Part shown: in pieces, positions 26,208 through 33,750 of the stretch | Numbering within the stretch: the stretch's first letter is position 1 | Layout: the number at the start of each line of letters is the position of its first letter | Origin: Clostridium sp. OF09-36 | GTDB lineage: Bacteria; Bacillota; Clostridia; Lachnospirales; Lachnospiraceae | Length of the DNA stretch: 64,000 nucleotides | Direction: 5' to 3' | Assembly (NCBI RefSeq): GCF_003481985.1 | Contig: NZ_QUMD01000001.1 | Span: forward strand, 62,001 to 126,000 | Program-made: the position numbers and the translations under genes | Notes under the pieces: generated by a model | The model's input: the letters and a program-made list of their open reading frames with translations, nothing else | Database searches by the model: none | Told to the model about the DNA's origin: nothing

Positions 26208-27356
26208 TTATTTAAAAAGTCCTTTTTTCTTATGCTTCGTCTCAGCCGGAACTTCCCCGTGCATCACGGCATCGAAGTTCTTCAGTGCCTCTCTCTGAGC
26301 CTCGGTTAAGCGCTCCGGTACCTGTACCACCAGGGTAACATAATGGTCACCGCGGAGGTTGCGGTTACGTAAGGACGGTACACCCTTGCCCTTTAAGCGG
26401 ACACGGGTATCGGTCTGGGTTCCTGCCTTGACCTCGTACTCTACCTCGCCATCTACCGTCTTGATGCGGATCGGACCGCCCAGTGCTGCTGTTGCGAAGG
26501 AGATTGGTACGGTGGAGAAGATGTTGACATCCTGACGCTTGAATACCGGATGCTGGGATACTACTGCCTCAACTAAGAGGTCTCCTCTCTCGCCGCCGTT
26601 TACGCCAGGCTCACCGCCGCCTGCGCAGCGTACACTCTGCCCGTTGTCGATACCGGCCGGAATGGTAACTTTGAATTTCTTCTTTTTGGTGATATAACCA
26701 GTGCCATAGCAGTCAGAGCATTTCTCTTTGATGACTTTGCCCTTGCCGCCGCAGTCCGGACAGGTCTGGACATTCTGTACCTGACCGAAGAAGGACTGCT
26801 GGGTGTAGATGATCTTACCTTTACCGCCGCACTTCTTGCAGGTTTCCGGTGAAGTACCAGGCTTTGCGCCGGTACCGTGGCAGGTTGCACACTCTTCTTT
26901 ATAGTTGATCTCAATTTCCTTCTCACAGCCAAACACTGCCTCCTCGAAGGTAATGCGAACTGCTGCCCTTACATTGGCACCGCGCATCGGACCGTTATAC
27001 TGGCTGCCGCCGCGGCTTCTTCCGCCGCCGAAGATATCTCCGAAGATATCTCCGAAGATGTCTCCCATGTCGGCTCCGTTGAAATCGAAACCACCGAATC
27101 CGCCGGCACCGCCGCCTGCGCCGCCCTCGAATGCAGCATGACCGAACTGGTCATACTTTCTTCTCTTCTCCGGGTCACTTAACACGCTGTATGCCTCAGA
27201 TGCTTCCTTGAACTTACGCTCGGCCTCGGCATCACCCGGATTTGCATCCGGGTGATACTTTTTTGCAAGGACACGATATGCTTTCTTTAATGCGGCCTCG
27301 TCGGCGTTCTTCGGAACGCCGAGGACCTCGTAATAATCTCTCTTAGTCTCTGCCAT
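26208..27356 (-). CDS. dnaJ: Chaperone protein DnaJ
   Basis: A 382-residue type I Hsp40 that delivers unfolded clients to DnaK and stimulates its ATPase. The J domain carries HPD (KKYHPDANPGD). A Gly/Phe-rich stretch (GGAGGGAGGFGGFDFNG) follows, then the zinc domain with four CxxCxGxG units (CATCHGTG, CKKCGGKG, CPDCGGKG, CSDCYGTG) and the C-terminal substrate domains. The start has AAAAGGA. It is 17 bases after dnaK and ends the operon. Confidence 0.97.
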   Translation of the reverse strand: MAETKRDYYEVLGVPKNADEAALKKAYRVLAKKYHPDANPGDAEAERKFKEASEAYSVLSDPEKRRKYDQFGHAAFEGGAGGGAGGFGGFDFNGADMGDIFGDIFGDIFGGGRSRGGSQYNGPMRGANVRAAVRITFEEAVFGCEKEIEINYKEECATCHGTGAKPGTSPETCKKCGGKGKIIYTQQSFFGQVQNVQTCPDCGGKGKVIKEKCSDCYGTGYITKKKKFKVTIPAGIDNGQSVRCAGGGEPGVNGGERGDLLVEAVVSQHPVFKRQDVNIFSTVPISFATAALGGPIRIKTVDGEVEYEVKAGTQTDTRVRLKGKGVPSLRNRNLRGDHYVTLVVQVPERLTEAQREALKNFDAVMHGEVPAETKHKKKGLFK

Positions 27357-27373
27357 GACGCACTATCCTTTTA

Positions 27374-29251
27374 TTATACTTCTTTGAAGTCACCGTCGAT
27401 GACATCGTCGTTGTTTGCGCCTGCGTTGCCGCCTGCTGCGCCAGCTGCACCCTGTGCACCTGCTGCGCCCTGTGCGTTTGCGGCACCCTGGGCTGCCTCA
27501 TAAACCTTGCTGAACAATGCCTGTGCGCTGTTCATCAGTTTCTCTTTGCCAGCCTTGATGTCCTCAACCTGAGCATCGGTCATGTTGTCGATCGGAGCAC
27601 GGTTGATCGCTTCCTTCAGGGCATTTAAGTCAGCCTCTACAGCAGCCTTGTCGTTTGCGTCGATCTTATCGCCAACCTCGCTTAATGCCTTCTCGGTCTG
27701 GAATACCATAGCATCTGCGTCGTTTCTTGCATCGATTGCTTCTTTTCTCTTCTTATCCTGAGCCTCGAACTCAGCAGCCTCTTTGACTGCCTTATCGATA
27801 TCAGCCTCAGACATGTTGGAACCGGAAGTAATGGTGATGTGCTGCTCTTTGCCGGTACCAAGATCCTTAGCGGATACATTTACGATACCGTTTGCATCGA
27901 TATCGAAGGTAACCTCGATCTGCGGAACACCTCTTCTTGCCGGAAGGATGCCATCCAGACGGAACTGGCCCAGAGTCTTGTTGTCACGTGCGAACTCACG
28001 CTCACCCTGTACAACGTGGATATCTACTGCTTCCTGGTTATCAGCCGCGGTAGAGAAAATCTGGCTCTTCTTGGTCGGGATGGTGGTGTTTCTCTCGATC
28101 AGTCTGGTAGCGATACCGCCCATGGTCTCGATGGACAAAGACAGCGGAGTTACATCCAGAAGAAGGATATCACCTGCGCCTGCATCGCCTGCAAGCTTAC
28201 CACCCTGGATAGCAGCACCGATCGCTACGCACTCATCTGGGTTAAGGGATTTATTCGGCTCTTTGCCGGTCATCTGTTTTACTTTCTCCTGAGCTGCCAG
28301 CATACGGGTGGAACCGCCGACTAACAGAACCTTGCCAAGCTCAGCAGTGGTTACGCCGCCATCTTTTAATGCATTCTGTACCGGGATTGCGGTTCTCTCG
28401 ATGAGGTCGTGGGTCAACTCGTCGAATTTTGCTCTGGTTAAGTTCATATCCAGATGCTTCGGGCCCTCTGCGGTTGCAGTGATGAACGGCAGGTTGATGT
28501 TGGTGGTGGTTGCGGTAGAAAGCTCTTTCTTTGCTTTCTCAGCAGCCTCTTTCAGTCTCTGCATCGCCATCTTATCGCCAGACAGGTCTACGCCCTCAGC
28601 CTTCTTGAACTCGTCAACCAGCCACTGGGTAATACGGTTATCGAAATCATCGCCGCCTAAGTGGGTATCGCCGTTGGTGGAAAGAACTTCGATAACGCCG
28701 TCACCGATCTCGATGAGGGATACATCGAAGGTACCGCCGCCTAAGTCGTATACCATGATCTTCTGCTCATTCTCGTTGTCCAGGCCATATGCCAGTGCAG
28801 CTGCGGTCGGCTCGTTGATGATACGCTTTACATCCAGGCCTGCGATCTTACCAGCATCCTTGGTTGCCTGACGCTGTGCATCGTTGAAATATGCCGGAAC
28901 GGTGATAACTGCCTCGGTTACGCTCTCACCCAGATAAGCCTCTGCATCTGCTTTTAACTTCTGCAGGATCATAGCGGAGATTTCCTGAGGAGTATAGCTC
29001 TTACCGTCGATAGTTACTTTATAGTCGGTACCCATATGTCTCTTGATGGAAGCGATGGTTCTGTCTGCGTTGGTAACAGCCTGACGCTTTGCCGGCTCGC
29101 CGACCAGACGCTCACCGGTCTTGGTAAATGCTACAACAGACGGTGTGGTTCTGGAACCTTCCTGGTTCGGGATAACTACCGGTTTACCACCCTCCATAAC
29201 TGCTACACAGCTGTTTGTGGTTCCTAAGTCAATACCAATAATCTTACTCAT
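27374..29251 (-). CDS. dnaK: Chaperone protein DnaK (Hsp70)
   Basis: A 625-residue ATP-driven chaperone. The ATPase domain shows all Hsp70 signatures: IGIDLGTTNSCVAVMEGG, VYDLGGGTFDVSL and VLLVGGSTRMLAAQEKV. The substrate domain includes LLLDVTPLSLSIETMGG. A helical lid and an Ala/Gly/Gln-rich tail lead to the usual acidic DDVIDGDFKEV end. The start has TAGGAGG. It lies between grpE and dnaJ in the standard order and is controlled from the CIRCE site upstream of hrcA. Confidence 0.98.
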   Translation of the reverse strand: MSKIIGIDLGTTNSCVAVMEGGKPVVIPNQEGSRTTPSVVAFTKTGERLVGEPAKRQAVTNADRTIASIKRHMGTDYKVTIDGKSYTPQEISAMILQKLKADAEAYLGESVTEAVITVPAYFNDAQRQATKDAGKIAGLDVKRIINEPTAAALAYGLDNENEQKIMVYDLGGGTFDVSLIEIGDGVIEVLSTNGDTHLGGDDFDNRITQWLVDEFKKAEGVDLSGDKMAMQRLKEAAEKAKKELSTATTTNINLPFITATAEGPKHLDMNLTRAKFDELTHDLIERTAIPVQNALKDGGVTTAELGKVLLVGGSTRMLAAQEKVKQMTGKEPNKSLNPDECVAIGAAIQGGKLAGDAGAGDILLLDVTPLSLSIETMGGIATRLIERNTTIPTKKSQIFSTAADNQEAVDIHVVQGEREFARDNKTLGQFRLDGILPARRGVPQIEVTFDIDANGIVNVSAKDLGTGKEQHITITSGSNMSEADIDKAVKEAAEFEAQDKKRKEAIDARNDADAMVFQTEKALSEVGDKIDANDKAAVEADLNALKEAINRAPIDNMTDAQVEDIKAGKEKLMNSAQALFSKVYEAAQGAANAQGAAGAQGAAGAAGGNAGANNDDVIDGDFKEV

Positions 29252-29317
29252 AGTGATTTCCTCCTAATCTATACTGAAACAAAATTTTGTTAATACGCTT
29301 TGTTACGCACAGCCAGT

Positions 29318-29953
29318 TTAGTTTGCTACCTGGACCATGCTGTGACGTACCACGCTGCCGCGGTACTTGTAACCCTTCTGCAGCTCCATGGCGATCTCAT
29401 TCTCGCCATACTTCTCGTCCTCCACATGCATCACTGCGTTGTGTAAGTTCGGGTCGAACTGCTGGCCTACTGCCTCGATCGTTTCCACTCCGGCATCTTC
29501 CAGGGTTTTTACGAACTGCTTGTAGATCTTTTCAATGCCTTCGGCGAAGGAAGAACCCTTCTCATCCTCCGGCACGGCTGCCAGGCCCCGCTCGAAGTTG
29601 TCGAGCACCGGAAGGATCTTCTCGATGATGTCCTTCGCTCCGACCTCGTACATGGCTGCCTTTTCTTTTTCCGTACGCTTACGGAAGTTATCGAATTCAG
29701 CCATCTGCCGTTTTAAGCGGTCCTGCAGGTCCTCGATCTGGGCATCCTTTGGATCCTTCTTTGCTGCTTTGGCATCCTTCTCATCTTCTTTTGCGTCGTT
29801 GTTTTCTTTGGTCTCGGTTTCCTTCTCTGCAGTTTTGTTTTCCTCTGTTCCTGCGGAAGTTTCGCCGTTATCTGTTTCGGCGTGCTCAGCTTCGAGGTTT
29901 TCGTTCTCCGCCGCTGCCGCGCCCTGCTTCATTTCTTTCTCTGTCTGGCTCAT
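29318..29953 (-). CDS. grpE: Nucleotide exchange factor GrpE
   Basis: A 211-residue protein that releases ADP from DnaK. The first 75 residues are an acidic, low-complexity Glu/Lys/Ala extension. The long coiled-coil follows (DLQDRLKRQMAEFDNFRKR) and then the beta domain with VGQQFDPNLHNAVMHVED and GYKYRGSVVRHSMVQVA, the GrpE signature. The start follows AAAGGTG. It sits 46 bases after hrcA. Confidence 0.96.
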   Translation of the reverse strand: MSQTEKEMKQGAAAAENENLEAEHAETDNGETSAGTEENKTAEKETETKENNDAKEDEKDAKAAKKDPKDAQIEDLQDRLKRQMAEFDNFRKRTEKEKAAMYEVGAKDIIEKILPVLDNFERGLAAVPEDEKGSSFAEGIEKIYKQFVKTLEDAGVETIEAVGQQFDPNLHNAVMHVEDEKYGENEIAMELQKGYKYRGSVVRHSMVQVAN

Positions 29954-29999
29954 GGTGATTCACCTTTCTTTATGATCATCCGCTGCCGTCCTGGCAACT

Positions 30000-31037
30000 C
30001 TAATTTTCTTCGTTTTTAAATGTGGCATCCAGCTGCTTCATCAGATGCTTCAGCGTGCTGAGTACCTTTTCGTAATCCATCCGTTTCGGTCCGATGATAC
30101 CGATGGTACCGCGGATTCCTTCGCCCAGTTCATAGTTGGCAGTGACCACGCTGCAGTCCTTCATGGTCTGGAGCGGTGTCTCATCTCCGATATAAACCTG
30201 GATTCCATTGTTGTCCTCGGATTCATTTACATCTGTGATCAGCTCCTGAAGCTTATCTTTCTGTTCCAGGGTACTGATCAGCTGGCTTGCTTTCTCGCCG
30301 TCGCTCAGTTCCGGATACTTGAAGATGTTGGTCGCGCCGCTGGTGTAGATCTGAAGGTCTTCCTCGTCGGCCCGGATGGCTCCCGCCACTTCATTCAGCA
30401 CCAGATCGATGATCTGGCTATGGGCACCGGCCTGCTGTTTGAGCTTCGTGATCACATCTAAATTGATCTGCTCAATGGTGAGACCGTTCAGCGCGCTGTT
30501 CAGCAGAATGTTTAAGTTCAGGATTTCCTCCTGGCTGACCGGCTCCGGAATGTCCACCATGGCGTTCTTGATGAGGTTTCCTTCCACCACGATGACCACC
30601 AGCAGCTTGTTTTCTTCCATCTGGGAAAGCTGGATGAATTTCAGTTTGTTCTGATGGTACTGCGGTCCGCTGATCATGGCAGCGTAGTTGGTGTTGTTGG
30701 CAAGGAGCTGTGCCAGCTTCTTTAATACCAGTTCCACCCGGTCAACCCGCTTGATCATCAGACTCTTGACTTCGGTAACCTCCTGCTCCTTCTCCTGCAT
30801 GATCTGGTCTACATAGAAGCGGTAGCCTTTATCGGAAGGAATACGCCCTGCCGAGGTGTGCGGCTGCTGAATGTACCCCATCTCCTCCAGGTCCGACATC
30901 TCGTTCCGGATGGTTGCGGAACTTAATTTCAGATCCGTGTATTTGGAAATGGTTCTGGAACCTACCGGCTCACCTGTTTCCAGATAAGTTTTGATGATGG
31001 CTTTTAATATCGTAACCTTACGATCATCCAGTTCCAT
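30000..31037 (-). CDS. hrcA: Heat-inducible transcription repressor HrcA
   Basis: A 345-residue repressor that binds CIRCE and shuts off the chaperone operon when not stressed. The N-terminal winged helix is DDRKVTILKAIIKTYLETGE and VGSRTISKYTDLKLSSATIRNEM, followed by PHTSAGRIPSDKGYRFYVD, typical of HrcA. The C-terminal GAF-like domain includes YIGDETPLQTMKDCSVV and IIGPKRMDYEKV. The start has AAGGAGG. It heads the operon and has a CIRCE site directly upstream, so it represses itself. Confidence 0.97.
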   Translation of the reverse strand: MELDDRKVTILKAIIKTYLETGEPVGSRTISKYTDLKLSSATIRNEMSDLEEMGYIQQPHTSAGRIPSDKGYRFYVDQIMQEKEQEVTEVKSLMIKRVDRVELVLKKLAQLLANNTNYAAMISGPQYHQNKLKFIQLSQMEENKLLVVIVVEGNLIKNAMVDIPEPVSQEEILNLNILLNSALNGLTIEQINLDVITKLKQQAGAHSQIIDLVLNEVAGAIRADEEDLQIYTSGATNIFKYPELSDGEKASQLISTLEQKDKLQELITDVNESEDNNGIQVYIGDETPLQTMKDCSVVTANYELGEGIRGTIGIIGPKRMDYEKVLSTLKHLMKQLDATFKNEEN

Positions 31038-31058
31038 TCTGCCGCCTCCTTTTCTTTA

Positions 31059-31126
31059 TTAGCACTCGCCATTAAGGAGTGCTAACATTCTGTGATTAAT
31101 ATACTTTACCCTATGTCGTTTGTCAA
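31059..31126 (-). promoter_or_regulatory. CIRCE operator and promoter of the heat-shock operon
   Basis: TTAGCACTC (31059-31067), a 9-base spacer and GAGTGCTAA (31077-31085) match the CIRCE consensus exactly. Just upstream on the minus strand are TTGACA (31121-31126) and TATATT (31098-31103) with 17 bases between, a near-ideal sigma-A promoter. HrcA binding would block transcription of hrcA-grpE-dnaK-dnaJ. Confidence 0.97.
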
Positions 31127-31414
31127 GAGGTTTGGCGAAAAAAACTATGTTTTTTCTGTGATTTTTAGGGATAGTTCGTTTTTTCCTTGACAAATCAAAA
31201 AAATCATGTAAAATAGGGTCTTATCGTTCATATATTACAAATTTGTTACATATATTTATTTTGTGTGAATCAAATATTTCTTTTTTACGCATAACAGACT
31301 TTGCAGCCTAAGCTGCAGAAATACCAAATAAGATACAGGCAAAAACAAGCACGCCTGCACCCTGCGACCGAGATCGTCACTGTAACAAATTTGGAAAAAG
31401 GAAGGATTGATCTT

Positions 31415-32176
31415 ATGTTAATGAACAAAAAATTTTTTGTAACACTACTGACTACTGCACTGTTTCTCATAAGCGGCACTTTCACTGCCCTGGCATCGGA
31501 CTTAGATGGCTCCTTCGATGATTTTGAAGGAAATACCATTGTCGGCTGGGGCTGGGACTCCACGCAGCCAAACACTGCAGTTCCGGTCACTGTTACCATC
31601 ACCAATAAAGAAACCGGCGAGCAGGTAAAGAGCTTCCACCAGACCGCCATCACCTACCGCTCCGATCTGGAGGAAAACGGAGTCGGAAACGGGCGCCACG
31701 GCTTCCGCATTGCCATGAACTGGGACACTCTCCCGGACGGAACCTATTTAATAGAAGGAAATGTAGACGGCAAAGCACTCTCCAACCCCAAAACCTATAC
31801 TAAGGGGGAAGTTGCAAAGAATAATAAAGAAGAAAGCAATGCTTCCGGCGATGCCCATGACCATGAGCACACTGCAATCGGCTTAAAATCCCTTGGTTTC
31901 TTCCGCACCACCGGCTACTGCCCGTGCAAACAGTGCTCAGAAGGCTGGGGACGCCGCACCAGCACCGGCTCCATTGCAAAATCCAGCCACACCATCGCCG
32001 TAGACCCGCGCATCATTCCTTACGGAAGCAAGGTTATGATAGGCGGAGTCATCTACACCGCAGAGGACCGCGGAGGCGGTGTCAAAGGAAACCACGTCGA
32101 TATCTTCTTCGACACCCACGCACAGACCCGCCAGCACGGAAAGCAGACGCAGGAAGTGTTCCTGGTGCTCGGATAA
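31415..32176 (+). CDS. Secreted 3D-domain (double-psi beta-barrel) protein
   Basis: A 253-residue exported protein. A signal peptide (FFVTLLTTALFLISGTFTALA) is followed by a 100-residue beta-rich Ig-like region (IVGWGWDSTQPNTAVPVTVT), a His/Asp/Glu linker, and a C-terminal 3D domain with AVDPRIIPYGSKVMIGGVIY, AEDRGGGVKGNHVDIFF and its three conserved Asp residues. 3D domains are found in wall-active enzymes such as lytic transglycosylases and in YabE/YuiC-type proteins, so a role in peptidoglycan turnover is likely. The start at 31415 has AAGGAAGG; the frame upstream to 31301 is not needed. Two Cys (GYCPCKQC) in the barrel entrance are typical of this clostridial group. Confidence 0.85.
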   Translation: MLMNKKFFVTLLTTALFLISGTFTALASDLDGSFDDFEGNTIVGWGWDSTQPNTAVPVTVTITNKETGEQVKSFHQTAITYRSDLEENGVGNGRHGFRIAMNWDTLPDGTYLIEGNVDGKALSNPKTYTKGEVAKNNKEESNASGDAHDHEHTAIGLKSLGFFRTTGYCPCKQCSEGWGRRTSTGSIAKSSHTIAVDPRIIPYGSKVMIGGVIYTAEDRGGGVKGNHVDIFFDTHAQTRQHGKQTQEVFLVLG

Positions 32177-32179
32177 AAT

Positions 32180-32284
32180 ATAACAATATCACACAGTAAC
32201 GAACAAGGGCCGAAAGGTTTCGTCCCCGCCATTCGGCGGGGACGGAACCTTCCGGCCCATTTGGGTTTACTGTGCGATATTGTT
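32180..32284. repeat. Dispersed 105-bp palindromic repeat, copy A
   Basis: An outer 18-bp arm (AACAATATC.CACAGTAA) pairs with TTACTGTG.GATATTGTT, enclosing an inner stem of GGGCCG and CGTCCCCGCC with ATTC loop. It differs at only four positions from copy B at 60738-60842. It fills the gap between the convergent 3D-protein and argH genes, touching the argH stop, and would act as a terminator in both directions. Confidence 0.85.
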
Positions 32285-33654
32285 TACTTCAGCTGCTCTT
32301 TGTAGATCGCAATGACCTTCTTCATTGCTTCCTGACCAGACGCGCCGATGGTGGTTCTCTTCTCTACGCAGGTCTTCATGCTAATAGCCTCGTAGACATC
32401 TTCCTCGAATACCGGGCTGATGGCCTTAAACTCCTCCAAGGTCATATCGTCCAGTGCAATGCCCTTGTCGATGCAGAACAGCACCAGCTGGCCTACAATG
32501 CCGTGTGCGTCACGGAACGGGACACCATGGTTTACCAGGTAATCAGCTGCGTCGGTTGCATTGGTGAAGCCATTCTTTGCACTTGCTTCCATAACTTCTT
32601 TATTAAAGGTCATGGTGGAGACCATACCGGTGAACAGTGCCAGACAGCCTTTTACGGTGTCGATGGCATCGAAGGTCAGCTCTTTGTCTTCCTGCATGTC
32701 TTTGTCGTATGCTAACGGGATGCCCTTCATGGTGGTCAGAATGGACATCAGTGCGCCATACACACGACCGGTCTTACCGCGTACCAGCTCTGCGATATCC
32801 GGATTCTTCTTCTGCGGCATGATGCTGCTTCCGGTGCTGTACGCATCGTCGATCTCCACAAAGCGGTATTCGTTGCTGTTCCAGATGATGATTTCCTCAG
32901 AGAAGCGGCTTAAATGCATGGCAATGGTGGAGAGGGCAGATAACAGCTCGATCACGTAATCACGGTCGGATACGGAATCCATGCTGTTTAAGGTCGGTCC
33001 GTCAAAGCCAAGCAGCTCAGCCGTGTAAGCGCGGTCCAGCGGGTAGGTGGTTCCTGCCAGTGCGCCGGAGCCCAGCGGGCAATAGTTCATGCGCTTGCGG
33101 ATGTCGTGCAGGCGGCTTCTGTCTCTGGAGAACATCTCAAAATAAGCGCCCATATGGTGAGCCAGGGTAACAGGCTGTGCCTTCTGCAGATGGGTAAAGC
33201 CCGGCATATAGGTGTCGATGTTTGCTTCCATGATCTTTAACAGCTCTTCTAATAGTTTTTTAACCAGAACGTCAATCTCATCGATCTCGTCTCGGCAGTA
33301 AAGCTTCATATCGAGTGCAACCTGGTCGTTTCTGCTGCGTCCGGTGTGAAGGCGCTTGCCTGCATCACCAATGCGCTCAATCAGATTTGCCTCTACAAAG
33401 GAATGAATATCCTCATGCTCTTTGGTAAATACCAGCTTGCCGGACTCAATGTCGGCCAGAATGCTGTTTAAGCCATCAATAATCGCCTTGCGGTCTTCTT
33501 CAGACACAATGCCCTGCTTTGCCAGCATGGTAACGTGTGCAATGCTGCCCTGAATGTCCTGATGATAAAACTTCTGGTCAAAAGATAAGGACTCGTTGAA
33601 GTTGTGTACCAGCTGGTTTTCTTCCTTGGTGAAGCGTCCGCCCCATAATTTCAT
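32284..33654 (-). CDS. argH: Argininosuccinate lyase
   Basis: A 456-residue enzyme that splits argininosuccinate into arginine and fumarate, the last step of arginine synthesis. It begins MKLWGGRFTKEENQLVHNFN. It carries TGRSRNDQVALDMKLY, HLQKAQPVTLAHHMGAYFEM and the fumarase/lyase signature GSSIMPQKKNPDIAE with the catalytic Ser loop. The start at 33654 has GAGGAG nine bases upstream and is preferred to 33678. No other arg gene is in the window; argG is absent nearby. Confidence 0.96.
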   Translation of the reverse strand: MKLWGGRFTKEENQLVHNFNESLSFDQKFYHQDIQGSIAHVTMLAKQGIVSEEDRKAIIDGLNSILADIESGKLVFTKEHEDIHSFVEANLIERIGDAGKRLHTGRSRNDQVALDMKLYCRDEIDEIDVLVKKLLEELLKIMEANIDTYMPGFTHLQKAQPVTLAHHMGAYFEMFSRDRSRLHDIRKRMNYCPLGSGALAGTTYPLDRAYTAELLGFDGPTLNSMDSVSDRDYVIELLSALSTIAMHLSRFSEEIIIWNSNEYRFVEIDDAYSTGSSIMPQKKNPDIAELVRGKTGRVYGALMSILTTMKGIPLAYDKDMQEDKELTFDAIDTVKGCLALFTGMVSTMTFNKEVMEASAKNGFTNATDAADYLVNHGVPFRDAHGIVGQLVLFCIDKGIALDDMTLEEFKAISPVFEEDVYEAISMKTCVEKRTTIGASGQEAMKKVIAIYKEQLK

Positions 33655-33750
33655 AGTGTTAGTCTCCTCTTTTTTCATATTTGTATCATGATTACTGTTC
33701 AGGCATACAAAACAGTAACCTATTATTTTCAGCAGTATAACTGCCTCAAG

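Noticed and set aside
26821..27182. Plus-strand frames inside dnaJ and dnaK
   Set aside because: They are mirror images of Gly- and Ala-rich coding on the other strand and have no independent support.
31127..31414. c-di-AMP (ydaO) riboswitch before the 3D-domain gene
   Set aside because: Such genes often have one, but the conserved ydaO blocks are not in this leader; only a small TGCAGC/GCTGCA hairpin is seen.
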